This document shows positions 1-8,321 of a DNA stretch of 64,000 nt, piece by piece (positions within the stretch are counted from its first letter, which is position 1; each line of letters opens with the position of its first letter). The position numbers were made by a program, and so were the translations under genes. Under the pieces are notes generated by a model. That model searched no databases. It was not told where the DNA came from and saw only the letters and a program-made list of their open reading frames with translations. This stretch comes from Rufibacter glacialis (lineage in GTDB: Bacteria; Bacteroidota; Bacteroidia; Cytophagales; Hymenobacteraceae): contig NZ_VKKZ01000010.1 in NCBI RefSeq assembly GCF_008271745.1, forward strand, positions 337,586 to 401,585. Direction: 5' to 3'.

Positions 1-340
1 GCTTAAACGGCTGAAAATACTGATTGATATAACAGCTACCGGTACCCCCGTGTACTTCTTCCTGGACGAGATCCTGAAAGGCACCAACTCGCATGACCGC
101 CATGAAGGGGCCATGGCTTTGATCAGGCAGTTGCACCAGCGGCAGGCGGCCGGGTTTGTGTCTACCCATGACCTGGAGCTAGGCAACATGGAGCAGGAAC
201 TGCCGGGGGCGGTGGAGAACTACAGCTTCAACAGCTATTTTGAAGACGGCCAACTGCGCTTTGACTATACCCTGCGCCCCGGCGTCTGCCAGAGTTTCAA
301 TGCCAGCCAGCTCATGCGCCAGATGGGCATAGAACTGTAA
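1..340 (+). CDS. MutS-family ATPase, C-terminal end (5' truncated by window)
   Basis: The reading frame is already open at base 2 and runs to TAA at 338-340, so only the last 112 codons are present. The visible part carries the MutS ATPase Walker B motif (FLDEILKGTNSHDR) and the H-loop STHDLELG, followed by the usual C-terminal stretch ending in FNASQLMRQMGIEL. These motifs belong to the ABC-type ATPase of DNA mismatch-repair MutS relatives. Which subfamily it is (MutS1, MutS2 or the shorter Bacteroidota MutS-related protein) cannot be told without the N-terminus. A copy of the dispersed palindrome starts 4 bases after the stop. Confidence 0.9.
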   Translation, partial: LKRLKILIDITATGTPVYFFLDEILKGTNSHDRHEGAMALIRQLHQRQAAGFVSTHDLELGNMEQELPGAVENYSFNSYFEDGQLRFDYTLRPGVCQSFNASQLMRQMGIEL

Positions 341-343
341 GAG

Positions 344-379
344 GTTTAAGCTCTGCTTTTCAGGAAAGGCGGGAGAAAC
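344..379. repeat. Dispersed 37-bp palindrome, copy next to the mutS-family stop
   Basis: The outer arms are GTTTAAG and GAGAAAC around an inner CTTTTC/GGAAAG core. It begins 4 bases after the preceding stop codon. It is a diverged member of the family whose consensus half-site is CGTTTCAGGCCTGTTTTC. Confidence 0.65.
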
Positions 380-434
380 CCGTCCCGGAGCGAAATTAGG
401 GAGTTATCCTGTCCTGAGATATTTACCTGGCCCC

Positions 435-465
435 TTGGCGGCTACCGTTGTGTACCGTAGCTTTG
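435..465 (+). promoter_or_regulatory. Bacteroidota-type promoter for the 81-aa protein
   Basis: TTG at 435-437, a 20-base spacer and TAGCTTTG at 458-465 match the Bacteroidota sigma-ABfr consensus TTG-N19..20-TAnnTTTG. The ATG at 499 is 33 bases downstream, which also argues against the upstream in-frame start at 448. Confidence 0.7.
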
Positions 466-498
466 GGAAGTATTCACTTTTTTTCTTTCTTTTGGTTT

Positions 499-744
499 AT
501 GCGCGTTGTAGCTGATATTCCCCACCCAGACATTAAGATCACGCTTTTGGCCTGGAACGGCAAATACCTTCTCAAACTGGAGCTGGGTCCTTTTGAGCAG
601 ACCTACAAGGTAAGCGAGATGGAGGTGACCGGCGGTGATGAGGAGGTAAAGACGTGGCTGGATGCCCCTTTTCTGGAGGGTTGCCTGGAGTTGTTTCTGG
701 CTATGCGCAAAAACCTGTACGCCACCAGAGACCGGCACGAATAA
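499..744 (+). CDS. Conserved hypothetical protein, 81 aa
   Basis: I start this at ATG 499 (MRVVADIPHPDIKI) rather than at an in-frame ATG at 448, because a good promoter ends at 465 and the upstream codons read as low-complexity leader. The protein is small, acidic and soluble, with no signal peptide or membrane segment. The C-terminal half (about residues 45-75) looks like a short helical tail. I do not recognise the family. A neat promoter and sensible amino-acid composition support it being real. Confidence 0.6.
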   Translation: MRVVADIPHPDIKITLLAWNGKYLLKLELGPFEQTYKVSEMEVTGGDEEVKTWLDAPFLEGCLELFLAMRKNLYATRDRHE

Positions 745-914
745 GTAGGAGTATTCTACTTAAATATGGCCTGTTTAGGGTTTATTTGTAGGGAATGAGC
801 TTATCTGCTTGCATTTACCAATGGTAAGGGTTAAATTCATTGCAAGACAGACAAATGACAGCCGTATGATGTTAAATCCAAAGCGCCACTAAGTAGCGTT
901 AAGTCCCTAGCGCC

Positions 915-1349
915 ATGAAGATAGGATTCAGCAAGCACATCAAGATCTCCTATCGGGCGGATATGCAAACGGTTATTATCCGTTGGCAACAGCCTGTCAC
1001 CTTTACTGAGTTCAAGATGAACTGTTTGGCCATTCTCTCCTTGGCCAGAGAGCATACCGCCTCTTCCTGGTTGCTTGACTGTAGGTCAAAAGGGGAAATC
1101 ACCCAACAGGAAAGCGACTGGCTCAGCAATGAATTTTACCCCAAGTCTTTACAGCAGGTTTCTTCCTGGGTATTGGTAGCCTGGCTACTGACTCCTCGTC
1201 AGATGCAGCGGTTGCAGGAAGGAGCATTGTCGGCGGTTTCCTCTGATTGCCCTGATGTTTGCCGCAAGGCGTTCCTGACCGAGCACGAAGCCGTGAAATG
1301 GCTGGAAGATTCGGTGGCGCAGATAGAGCATCGCAAAGCGGATCAATAA
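915..1349 (+). CDS. Hypothetical protein, 144 aa, STAS/SpoIIAA-like
   Basis: The ATG at 915 opens a 144-residue soluble protein with no signal peptide. The pattern of a beta strand (TVIIRWQQPVT), a helix, then WLLDCRSKGEIT and a following helix resembles the SpoIIAA-like/STAS fold seen in many Bacteroidota stand-alone proteins. No phosphorylatable-Ser signature is clear, so the fold is an inference. A diverged copy of the palindromic repeat lies 60 bases after the stop. No functional partner is adjacent. Confidence 0.6.
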   Translation: MKIGFSKHIKISYRADMQTVIIRWQQPVTFTEFKMNCLAILSLAREHTASSWLLDCRSKGEITQQESDWLSNEFYPKSLQQVSSWVLVAWLLTPRQMQRLQEGALSAVSSDCPDVCRKAFLTEHEAVKWLEDSVAQIEHRKADQ

Positions 1350-1409
1350 AAACCTCCCCACCCCAACCTGTCTGGCTTCTCTTCCAGGCCTCTCGGCCCC
1401 CATAAGCTC

Positions 1410-1449
1410 CGTTTTTTAACCCTCATTCCTGGAAAACACCCGTTAAATG
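1410..1449. repeat. Dispersed palindrome, 40-bp copy
   Basis: It reads CGTTTTTTAACCC, then ATTCCTGGAAAAC, then ACCCGTTAAATG. It keeps the CGTTT/AAATG outer arms and the TTCC/GGAAAA core. It lies 60 bases downstream of the 144-aa gene. Confidence 0.55.
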
Positions 1450-1599
1450 GGAAACTCCTTCTGCTTTACCCATGGTGCTAATCCAGGTAGCGGGAGACCG
1501 GCCTGGTGGCCTGCCCATTAGAGTAACAAGGGCAACCAGTGAACCGTTGTCTTTTACAAGCGGTCTCAGGCGCAGCCGGCCGTGGCGGCCAACCTAAGT

Positions 1600-1636
1600 G
1601 ATTTCTGGCTGTTTTTCTAAAAACGATGTGTAAATG
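1600..1636. repeat. Degenerate palindrome copy overlapping a start codon
   Basis: The inner core CTGTTTTTCTAAAAACG is recognisable, while the outer arms (GATTTCTGG and GTGTAAATG) have decayed. The last bases include the ATG of the SelT/W/H-like gene at 1634. Confidence 0.4.
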
Positions 1637-1912
1637 AAACCTACCCTCAGCATAGAATATTGCCCCAAATGCGGCTGGATGCTTCGGGCTGCTTATATGG
1701 CCCAGGAACTGCTCACCACCTTCACTGATGAGGTGAAAGGGGTGCTGCTGGAACCTAGTGAGACCAGCGGAACCTACCTGATCAAAATCAATGACCAAAT
1801 CATCTTTGACAGGAGGGCAGCCGGGCGGTTCCCGGAAATAAAAGAACTCAAGCAGCTCGTCCGTGACCAGGTAGCCCCGGAGAAAAGCTTGGGCCATTCA
1901 GACCGGAAGTGA
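1634..1912 (+). CDS. SelT/SelW/SelH (Rdx) family thioredoxin-like protein
   Basis: The 92-residue protein begins KPTLSIEYCPKCGWMLRA, the signature of the Rdx family (SelW/SelT/SelH), small thioredoxin-fold proteins implicated in redox. The redox motif at residues 10-13 is CPKC, so Cys replaces the selenocysteine of the animal proteins. The next part (GVLLEPSETSGTYLIKINDQ) is the expected strand region before the C-terminal helix. Length agrees with bacterial members. Substrates of bacterial Rdx proteins are not established. The start codon lies at the edge of a degenerate palindrome copy. Confidence 0.85.
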   Translation: MKPTLSIEYCPKCGWMLRAAYMAQELLTTFTDEVKGVLLEPSETSGTYLIKINDQIIFDRRAAGRFPEIKELKQLVRDQVAPEKSLGHSDRK

Positions 1913-2150
1913 TCCGCAAGTGGGCCTTGAAAGACCGCTGGATTGGGAAGTAAAAACATACCCTCCCTAAGGCATAGGAGTAGGGCTGCCTAGGATTCTG
2001 CTAGGAAGAGGCCGTTGCGCGGCAAAGGAGGAAAGGTGCCTGGTTTTCCTCAGTAAACATGGGGAACAATAAGCCAAAAGCGCTATACTTGGGTTTTCTA
2101 ACCCCGCCGGTAGCTTCCGGTTCGGCAACTATCCTAAACCACAAGAATCC

Positions 2151-3023
2151 ATGCGTAAACTCCTCCTCTCTCTTTTCCTGCTTCTTTCAGGGCAGGCAAT
2201 GGCCCAGCAAGGTGTACTCAGGGAAAGCCTGAAAGCCAAAAGCAAGATCCTGGGCCATGAGGTGAACTACTCCATCTACCTGCCCTCAGATTACACGGCC
2301 TCTAACCGCCGCTACCCGGTCCTGTACCTGTTGCACGGCTACACCGATGACGAGACCGGCTGGACCCAATTTGGCGAAGCCCACCTGATTGCAGACCGGC
2401 TCATGCAAGCCGGCCAGATCCCGCCCATGCTTATAGTGATGCCAGACGCAGACGTGAGCTGGTACGTGAACAGTGTAGACGGCAAGGTGAAGTATGAGGA
2501 TTTCTTCGTGAAGGAATTCATTCCCTTTATTGACAAAGAATACCGCACCCGAAGCGCCAAGGAAGCCAGGGCAGTGGCCGGGCTTTCCATGGGAGGTTAT
2601 GGGTCGCTTATCATGGCCATGAAGTACCCCGGCTTGTTCGCCGCGGCAGCCCCGCTCAGTGCCGCCGTCTTCACCAATGAGGAGTTCAAGAACATGCCAG
2701 AGGGCAACTACAACCGAACCTTCGCGGCTATTTATGGCCCGCACCCCCCAGGAGAAGAGCGCCTGAGCAACCACTGGAACCAGAATTCTATCCTGAAAAT
2801 CATTGAGACGGCCCCGGCAGATTCGCTTAAGAAAGTGAAGTACTACATTGACTGCGGAGACGACGATTTCCTCATCAAGGGGAACATGGCCCTGCACGCA
2901 GCCCTTATTGACAAGAAGGTAGCGCATGAGTTCAGGGTTAGGGACGGCGGCCACACCTGGACCTACTGGCGTACCGCTTTGCCGGAGGTCCTTAAGTTTG
3001 TGGGCACCAGTTTTCACCGGTAA
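2151..3023 (+). CDS. Secreted alpha/beta-hydrolase, esterase-D family
   Basis: The 290-residue protein has a clear signal peptide (MRKLLLSLFLLLSGQAMAQ). The mature part has YPVLYLLHGYTDDETGW (oxyanion region), GLSMGGYGS with the nucleophile Ser at about residue 146, and GGHTWTYWR with the likely catalytic His near the C-terminus. This is the putative-esterase family (PF00756) that includes esterase D and feruloyl/acetyl-xylan esterases. It should act in the periplasm or outside on an ester, but the substrate cannot be read from sequence. It is monocistronic and followed by a long hairpin at 3047-3099. Confidence 0.88.
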   Translation: MRKLLLSLFLLLSGQAMAQQGVLRESLKAKSKILGHEVNYSIYLPSDYTASNRRYPVLYLLHGYTDDETGWTQFGEAHLIADRLMQAGQIPPMLIVMPDADVSWYVNSVDGKVKYEDFFVKEFIPFIDKEYRTRSAKEARAVAGLSMGGYGSLIMAMKYPGLFAAAAPLSAAVFTNEEFKNMPEGNYNRTFAAIYGPHPPGEERLSNHWNQNSILKIIETAPADSLKKVKYYIDCGDDDFLIKGNMALHAALIDKKVAHEFRVRDGGHTWTYWRTALPEVLKFVGTSFHR

Positions 3024-3046
3024 GGTTTCTTTCAACAGGTACCATT

Positions 3047-3099
3047 CAGAAAGGCGTTGAGGGTTGGTTTCTCAGAAACAAGCCTTAAACGCCTTTCTG
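3047..3099. repeat. Extended palindrome downstream of the esterase, possible terminator
   Basis: A 37-bp family core (3055-3091, CGTTGAGGG..CCTTAAACG) is extended outward by CAGAAAGG/CCTTTCTG, giving a 12-bp outer stem CAGAAAGGCGTT/AACGCCTTTCTG. It starts 24 bases after the esterase stop. It could act as a bidirectional terminator, but there is no long U tract. Confidence 0.65.
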
Positions 3100-3243
3100 G
3101 TTCTGGGGCTGCCTTTGGGGCCTTTTGTAGAAGAGGTTCCTGGTGAATAGAATATCTTATATACCCAAAAAGCAGTATAAGTCTAATGACAAAAGATAGT
3201 CTCAGGCGAACCTGAGGCCAGAATAAACTTCTACTGCTAACAT

Positions 3244-4590
3244 ATGCTTCATATACAAGAACTTACCCTTAACATTCCGGAAACCAGAAAGCCCCGGGTC
3301 GTGATTATTGGCGGCGGGTTTGGCGGCGTGAACCTGGCCAAGAAGTTATCAGGGAAAGAGTTTCAGGTGGTCATGTTTGACCGGCAGAACTACCACGGTT
3401 TTTGGCCGCTTCTGTACCAGGTAGCCACAGCGGGCCTGGAGCCAGACGCCATTGCGGAGCCCCTCCGGAAAATGTTTGACGAGGACTTTGAGGATTTCCA
3501 TTTCCGGCAGGTGAAAGTGACGAGCGTAAACCCTGCCACCAAGACGGTTTCTACCTTGGTAGGCGATCTGGCCTATGATTTTGTGGTCATTGCCACGGGT
3601 ACCAAATCCAATTACTTCGGGAACGAGCAAATCAAGAAATACTCTTTCCCGCTCAAGCAGATCCCAGACGCCCTGAACCTGCGCAGCCAGTTGCTGCAGT
3701 CGTTTGAGCAGGCCAACATGATCAGAGACCCTGAGGTGCGCCAAAGCCTCCTGAACATTGTGATTGTAGGGGGCGGCCCCACCGGCGTGGAACTGGCCGG
3801 CTCGCTGGCCGAGATGCGCAAGCACGTGCTGCCCGGCGATTATCCTGGCATGGACTTCAGCAAGATGAATATTTACCTGGTAGAGGGGCTTGACCGCGTG
3901 CTGCCGCCCATGTCACCAGAGTCAAGTGCCACCACCAAGCGCTACCTGGAAGAGATAGGCGTCAACATCAAGCTGAACACCCTGGTAGAGTCTTATGATG
4001 GGGAGATAGTCACCTTCAAGGGTGGCGAGCAGATCAGGACCCAGACCCTGATTTGGGCAGCGGGGGTTTCCGGCGCCCAGATTGCCGGCTTACCGCCTGA
4101 ATCCAGCGAGAAGGGGAGGTACCTGGTGAACACCTTTAACCAGGTGCTGGGTTTCAACGATATCTTCGCCATTGGCGACATCGCCTTCATGAAGACCGAA
4201 GAATACCCCAGAGGACACCCTGGAGTGGCGCAGCCAGCGATTCAGCAAGGCAAGCACCTGGCCAAGAACATCCGCCACCTGGTCCGGAATGAACCGCTGG
4301 AACCCTTTGAGTATTTTGACAAAGGGTCGCTGGCCATCATAGGCCGGAACCGGGCGGTAGCTGACTTGCCCAAGAACATGCACCTGAAAGGCTTCATTGC
4401 CTGGATGGCCTGGCTCTTCGTGCACATCTATTACCTTATTGGTTTCCGGAACAAGTTGGTTGTACTGGCCAACTGGGTGTATAAGTTCTTCACCTATGAG
4501 AGCGGTACCCGCCTAATCATAAGACCCTTCTTAAGGAAAGAAGATGTGGCGGGGCATGATTTTGTGAGAAGGCAGGCAGATCTGGATTAA
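3244..4590 (+). CDS. ndh: Type II NADH dehydrogenase (NDH-2)
   Basis: The 448-residue protein has an N-terminal FAD-binding Rossmann motif (VIIGGGFGGVNLAKK, about residues 20-34) and a second nucleotide-binding motif (IVIVGGGPTGVELAGSLAE, about residues 174-192). The region after GDIAFMKTEEYPRGHPGVAQPA carries the conserved FAD contacts. The C-terminus has hydrophobic stretches around FIAWMAWLFVHIYYLIGF, the amphipathic membrane anchor of NDH-2. It oxidises NADH and passes electrons to menaquinone at the inner membrane without pumping protons. Length and motifs are normal. A strong terminator follows at 4631-4662. Confidence 0.93.
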   Translation: MLHIQELTLNIPETRKPRVVIIGGGFGGVNLAKKLSGKEFQVVMFDRQNYHGFWPLLYQVATAGLEPDAIAEPLRKMFDEDFEDFHFRQVKVTSVNPATKTVSTLVGDLAYDFVVIATGTKSNYFGNEQIKKYSFPLKQIPDALNLRSQLLQSFEQANMIRDPEVRQSLLNIVIVGGGPTGVELAGSLAEMRKHVLPGDYPGMDFSKMNIYLVEGLDRVLPPMSPESSATTKRYLEEIGVNIKLNTLVESYDGEIVTFKGGEQIRTQTLIWAAGVSGAQIAGLPPESSEKGRYLVNTFNQVLGFNDIFAIGDIAFMKTEEYPRGHPGVAQPAIQQGKHLAKNIRHLVRNEPLEPFEYFDKGSLAIIGRNRAVADLPKNMHLKGFIAWMAWLFVHIYYLIGFRNKLVVLANWVYKFFTYESGTRLIIRPFLRKEDVAGHDFVRRQADLD

Positions 4591-4630
4591 GTAGTTCCTG
4601 TGCTACTGCCCTGCCACTAATTCTATCCAT

Positions 4631-4662
4631 GGAGAGGCCTGCTAACTGCAGGCCTCTTTTCT
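4631..4662 (+). terminator. Rho-independent terminator of ndh
   Basis: A 10-bp perfect stem AGAGGCCTGC/GCAGGCCTCT with a 5-base loop is followed by TTTTCTT, 41 bases after the ndh stop codon. Confidence 0.9.
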
Positions 4663-5007
4663 TATACCCTAATCTATCTTCTAGACTTTAGGAGTACCAG
4701 CCCGCTTTACCTCCTAGCTGACCATAGGTAAGTTTATGGAGTTCTTTTTCTGAACATGTCAAAAAGCATCAATAACATCCAAAATTATATCAGTTTTAGT
4801 AAATAGTATGTTTGATTAACCCATTATTTAGATGAATTTTAATAAAACCGGGTATAAATATGATTTTTTAAATTCATCTCACTACTTAGTTTTAGGTATT
4901 ATGCACTTATTTATAAGAAATTGAATAAATAAATTTGTCAATTATGAAAAAGCTGGTATATTAGATAAATAAAGCAATAAAGGAAGCTTGGCTTTTACCA
5001 AGGCTAT

Positions 5008-5220
5008 TTGAAGGCGGATAAAAGGCAAGTAGGATTTAATTATATTGTTTTTGAAGATTTAGAATTGAAGCGTTATAAAATTTATAAATTTCATTCAATT
5101 AGTAGGAACGTTCTTGGTAAGGTCTACGTTTATGGGAGAACAACAGGGAAAGAAAGCTTTTCTGAATGGGTTTTCCTCCTTTCGTACAAACCATACATGT
5201 TCTATTCTTTGGTAATATAA
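5008..5220 (+). CDS. Doubtful small ORF, 70 aa
   Basis: The frame opens at TTG 5008 and encodes a Lys/Tyr/Phe-rich peptide of 70 residues (KRYKIYKFHSISRN). There is no ATG start, no recognisable promoter and no known motif. The residue bias follows the local AT richness, so it may be spurious. It is listed because it is the longest frame in the island. Confidence 0.2.
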   Translation: MKADKRQVGFNYIVFEDLELKRYKIYKFHSISRNVLGKVYVYGRTTGKESFSEWVFLLSYKPYMFYSLVI

Positions 5221-5244
5221 TCGTACATCTGAAATCGTTAAATT

Positions 5245-5400
5245 ATGAAAGCAAAAGCTACCTTCCTTAGTTACATTTCCGCCGAGAAAAGATTGAGAAA
5301 AGAACAATCTAAATCAGCCAATGCCAAGGCCAGCAAGACGAATGTTGACCAGGCCTCACAAGTAGAGAAAAGGACCTCCTTGTCATCTGCTGGTAATTAA
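5245..5400 (+). CDS. Possible small basic protein, 51 aa
   Basis: ATG at 5245 opens a 51-codon frame ending in TAA at 5398-5400. The product is Lys/Ala/Ser-rich and highly charged (KAKATFLSYISAEKRLRKEQ at the start), with no Cys or Trp. The composition is more protein-like than that of its AT-rich surroundings, but there is no promoter match or known family. It could be a small nucleic-acid-binding or orphan protein. Confidence 0.35.
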   Translation: MKAKATFLSYISAEKRLRKEQSKSANAKASKTNVDQASQVEKRTSLSSAGN

Positions 5401-5578
5401 GCCAAGCAGGTCAACCTGACCTAGAAAAAACCACGGTATCTATATATCCCTTATTTAGTCAAATCTATTCTTTTCCAAAAAGTTATAGATAATGGGCTAG
5501 GCGACATAGTTTGCCATCGCTTGGGTGGCTTTCTTCCAGACGCAACCCATTGATTGAATCAAACCATGAATCTAAAAG

Positions 5579-5612
5579 AAAAGCCCCCGCTGTAGTAACA
5601 GCGGGGGCTTTT
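5579..5612 (-). terminator. Terminator of the rplM-tsf operon
   Basis: A near-perfect 15-bp stem (AAAAGCCCCCGCTGT/ACAGCGGGGGCTTTT) with loop AGTA lies 28 bases past the tsf stop. Read on the minus strand it ends in a U-run. It is symmetric enough to work in both directions. Confidence 0.93.
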
Positions 5613-5639
5613 GCATAGAACCGTTGGGTTCAGAGGAGA

Positions 5640-6473
5640 TTATCCAATGGCAACACGTTTGAACTCTGTCACGGTCATGCCTTTAGACGTGTTGTCTAAC
5701 AGTTTGGCAATGGTCACAGAAGGATCTTTCACAAACTCCTGGTTCAACAGGGTGCTTTCTTTGTAGAATTTGTTCAGTTTACCTTGCGCGATTTTCTCCA
5801 GCATTTCCTCTGGTTTGCCTTCAGCGCGGGCCTGCTCTTTTCCAATCTCAATCTCACGTTGGATGGTAGCGGCATCAACTCCATCTTTGTCTACCGCGAT
5901 AGGGCGCATAGCAGCAATCTGCATGGCTACGTCCTTGCCAACCTCAGACACTTCGTTTCCGCCGGTGTTGGTTAAGCCTACCAATACACCTAATTTACCG
6001 TTTGAGTGGTTGTAGGCAACCACTTTCTCAGCAGAAACAGTCTCGTAAGAAACCACGTCAATTTTCTCACCAATCTTACCCATCAGGTCAGTGATGTGGT
6101 CTTGCAGCGAGCGGCCATCTGCCTGAGGCGTAGCCAATAAGTCTTCTTTAGAACCAGACGTGTTGGCAACGGCAGCCGCCAAAACAGTTTGGGCCAATGT
6201 TTTGAAATCTTCTACTTTAGAAACGGGCTCAGTCTCGCAGGCAAGCGCGATCACTGTTCCTACAGTACCATCAGCGTTTACCTGCGTTAAAACGGCACCT
6301 TCAGAGGTAGCGTTATCGGCACGCTTGCTGGCAATTTTCTGGCCTTGCTTGCGGAGGATATCTTTGGCTGTTTCAAAGTCGCCGTTAGCTTCAGTCAGTG
6401 CTTTTTTGCAATCCATCATACCTGCGCCAGTTTCCTGACGAAGTCTGTTTACATCTTGTGCTGTAATAGCCAT
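5640..6473 (-). CDS. tsf: Translation elongation factor Ts
   Basis: The 277-residue protein starts MAITAQDVNRLRQETGAGMM and continues DCKKALTEANGDFETAKD, the UBA-like N-terminal module of EF-Ts. The central EF-Ts core follows (about residues 55-270) with the conserved CETEPVSKVEDF region. EF-Ts is the cytosolic nucleotide-exchange factor for EF-Tu. It is the last gene of the ribosomal cluster after rpsB. An internal hairpin at 6557-6604 suggests that its level is set partly by read-through. Length is normal for Bacteroidota. Confidence 0.97.
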   Translation of the reverse strand: MAITAQDVNRLRQETGAGMMDCKKALTEANGDFETAKDILRKQGQKIASKRADNATSEGAVLTQVNADGTVGTVIALACETEPVSKVEDFKTLAQTVLAAAVANTSGSKEDLLATPQADGRSLQDHITDLMGKIGEKIDVVSYETVSAEKVVAYNHSNGKLGVLVGLTNTGGNEVSEVGKDVAMQIAAMRPIAVDKDGVDAATIQREIEIGKEQARAEGKPEEMLEKIAQGKLNKFYKESTLLNQEFVKDPSVTIAKLLDNTSKGMTVTEFKRVAIG

Positions 6474-6556
6474 TGTTCTTTTATTAAGAATTACGGTTAA
6501 TAAGTTTCAATAGGAGGGTGGTGCTGCTTTGGCAAGCCGGCACCGGTAAGAGTAAA

Positions 6557-6604
6557 AAGAAACTGAACATCAGTGGCTAGGCTTCCTAATGTTCAGTTTC
6601 CTTT
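6557..6604 (-). terminator. Hairpin between rpsB and tsf, probable attenuating terminator
   Basis: A 12-bp perfect stem GAAACTGAACAT/ATGTTCAGTTTC, flanked by A-rich DNA that reads as TTTTTACTC on the minus strand, sits 27 bases after rpsB and ahead of tsf. Confidence 0.75.
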
Positions 6605-6630
6605 AAGATAATCTTATGAGACAAAGAGGC

Positions 6631-7392
6631 TTATTCAGCGTCAATTTTCTCCTGGATGCCTTCTTCTTCTGAACGCTTCTTCTCGGTCTCGTCTTTGTCT
6701 ACTTTACGCTCAGACAAACCTTCTTCAATGGCTTTGCCAATCAAAGAAGTGATCAGAGAGATAGACTTAGAAGCATCATCGTTGGCCGGGATTGGGAAGT
6801 CCACCAGCTCTGGGTTAGAGTTGGTATCTACAATCGCGAATACCGGCAAGTTCAGTTTCTGTGCTTCTTTGATAGCGATAGACTCACGCTTCACGTCTAC
6901 AATGAACAAAGCAGCAGGAAGACGTGACAAGTCAGCGATACCACCCAACACACGGTCAAGTTTCTCACGCTCACGAGACAGCATCAAACGCTCACGCTTT
7001 GCCATGGCGGCATAGGCAGTGTTCTCTTTCACCATTTTGTCAATGGTAGACATTTTCTTCAAAGACTTACGAACCGTCTGGAAGTTAGTCAACATACCAC
7101 CTAACCAACGGTCGGTCACGTAAGGCATCTTCAGGCGCTTGGCCTCTTCTGCTACTATGTCCTGGGCTTGTTTTTTGGTAGCGACAAACAAAATCTTGCG
7201 GCCAGACTTAGCAATCTGCTTAATAGCGGAGATTGCCTCATCCAGGGAAACCAAGGTTTTGTTCAGGTCAATGATGTGGATACCGTTTTTCTCCATGAAA
7301 ATGTACGGAGCCATTTTAGGATCCCATTTTCTGGTAAGGTGACCAAAGTGTACACCGGCGTCCAGTAATTCTTTATATGTGGTATTAGCCAT
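6631..7392 (-). CDS. rpsB: 30S ribosomal protein S2
   Basis: The 253-residue protein begins ANTTYKELLDAGVHFGHLTR, the S2 signature, and contains WDPKMAPYIFMEKNGIHIID and RWLGGMLTNFQTVRKS. The acidic C-terminal tail (DKDETEKKRSEEEGIQEK) is an extension common in Bacteroidota. S2 binds late to the 30S subunit near S1. It lies 24 bases after rpsI, in one transcript with rplM and rpsI, and is followed by a hairpin before tsf. Confidence 0.98.
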   Translation of the reverse strand: MANTTYKELLDAGVHFGHLTRKWDPKMAPYIFMEKNGIHIIDLNKTLVSLDEAISAIKQIAKSGRKILFVATKKQAQDIVAEEAKRLKMPYVTDRWLGGMLTNFQTVRKSLKKMSTIDKMVKENTAYAAMAKRERLMLSREREKLDRVLGGIADLSRLPAALFIVDVKRESIAIKEAQKLNLPVFAIVDTNSNPELVDFPIPANDDASKSISLITSLIGKAIEEGLSERKVDKDETEKKRSEEEGIQEKIDAE

Positions 7393-7416
7393 GATATTGA
7401 TACAGCTGATGATATA

Positions 7417-7803
7417 TTAACGTTTAGAGAACTGGAAAGAACGACGGGCTTTGCGCTTACCGAACTTCTTACGCTCCACCATACGGGGGTCACGCGTTAA
7501 GAATCCTTCTTTTTTCAGGGCTGGACGGGTCTCAGCGTTTTCTTCCACCAAAGCTTTGGTGATGGCCAAACGAAGGGCTTCTGCCTGACCGGCAACGCCA
7601 CCGCCTTTGATATTCGCCTTGATGTCGTATTTGCCAACCGCGTCAATCAGCGACAATGGCTGCTGAACGATGGTTTGCAATACTTCACTAGGGAAGTATT
7701 CCTTAATATCTCTATCGTTAATAGTGATATTCCCTTGCCCTGACGTCATGTAGATGCGCGCCACCGAGGTTTTTCTTCTACCAGATGTATTGAGAATTTC
7801 CAT
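7417..7803 (-). CDS. rpsI: 30S ribosomal protein S9
   Basis: The 128-residue product starts MEILNTSGRRKTSVARIYM, has GGGVAGQAEALRLAITKAL, and ends with the basic tail FGKRKARRSFQFSKR that reaches the P-site tRNA. Length is standard. It lies 14 bases downstream of rplM, the near-universal L13-S9 pair. Confidence 0.98.
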   Translation of the reverse strand: MEILNTSGRRKTSVARIYMTSGQGNITINDRDIKEYFPSEVLQTIVQQPLSLIDAVGKYDIKANIKGGGVAGQAEALRLAITKALVEENAETRPALKKEGFLTRDPRMVERKKFGKRKARRSFQFSKR

Positions 7804-7817
7804 TAAATATGACTAGG

Positions 7818-8267
7818 TTATTTTGTAAGTTTTACTGTAACAGGCTGTTGTGCCTCATGTGGATGCTCTGCACCGGTGTACACGAACAGGTTGCGGAATT
7901 GCTCACGGCCCAAACGGGTTCTTGGCAACATACCGCGTACCGCGCGCTCAACCAACAGAGTAGAAGACTTGGCCTTCAACTCCCGGGGAGTGAACGTGCG
8001 CTGACCACCTGGGTAACCAGTGTGCGTCACGAAGGTTTTCTTGTCCCACTTCTTACCGGTCATACGCACTTTGTCTGCGTTGATCACGATCACGCTATCA
8101 CCGCAGTCAGCGTTGGGCGTGAAAGAAGGTTTGTTCTTGCCGCGAAGAATCATCGCGATCTGGCTGGCCACGCGGCCAAGGGTTGAGTCTCCGGCGTCTA
8201 TCACTACCCAGCCTTTGTTTGCGGCCGCCTTATTAACTGATAGCGTCTTATAACTTAAATGGTCCAT
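7818..8267 (-). CDS. rplM: 50S ribosomal protein L13
   Basis: The 149-residue protein contains WVVIDAGDSTLGRVASQIAM and VRGMLPRTRLGREQFRNL, both diagnostic for L13, an early-assembling 50S protein. It is the first gene of the rplM-rpsI-rpsB-tsf operon. A consensus promoter lies at 8322-8352, leaving a leader of roughly 45-50 bases with no obvious structure. Confidence 0.98.
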   Translation of the reverse strand: MDHLSYKTLSVNKAAANKGWVVIDAGDSTLGRVASQIAMILRGKNKPSFTPNADCGDSVIVINADKVRMTGKKWDKKTFVTHTGYPGGQRTFTPRELKAKSSTLLVERAVRGMLPRTRLGREQFRNLFVYTGAEHPHEAQQPVTVKLTK

Positions 8268-8321
8268 TGTAAATGGTTAACGAGTGAAAAAATAAAGTAT
8301 CTCTACTTTGAAAAATGGTCA

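Larger units (their letters stand above)
4663..5578. other. AT-rich island with two weak small ORFs
   Basis: Base composition shifts sharply to AT from about 4735 to 5480, unlike the flanking GC-balanced genes. Apart from the two small frames listed separately I see no recognisable gene, RNA or repeat. It sits between the ndh terminator and the tsf terminator, which face each other. It may be a decayed acquired segment. Confidence 0.5.

Noticed and set aside
7263..7493. Minus-strand 76-codon frame between rpsI and rpsB
   Set aside because: It overlaps both ribosomal genes in another frame and has no recognisable product.
8268..8321. Possible autoregulatory leader of rplM
   Set aside because: The roughly 45-50-base leader shows no stable hairpin or known ribosomal-protein leader motif.
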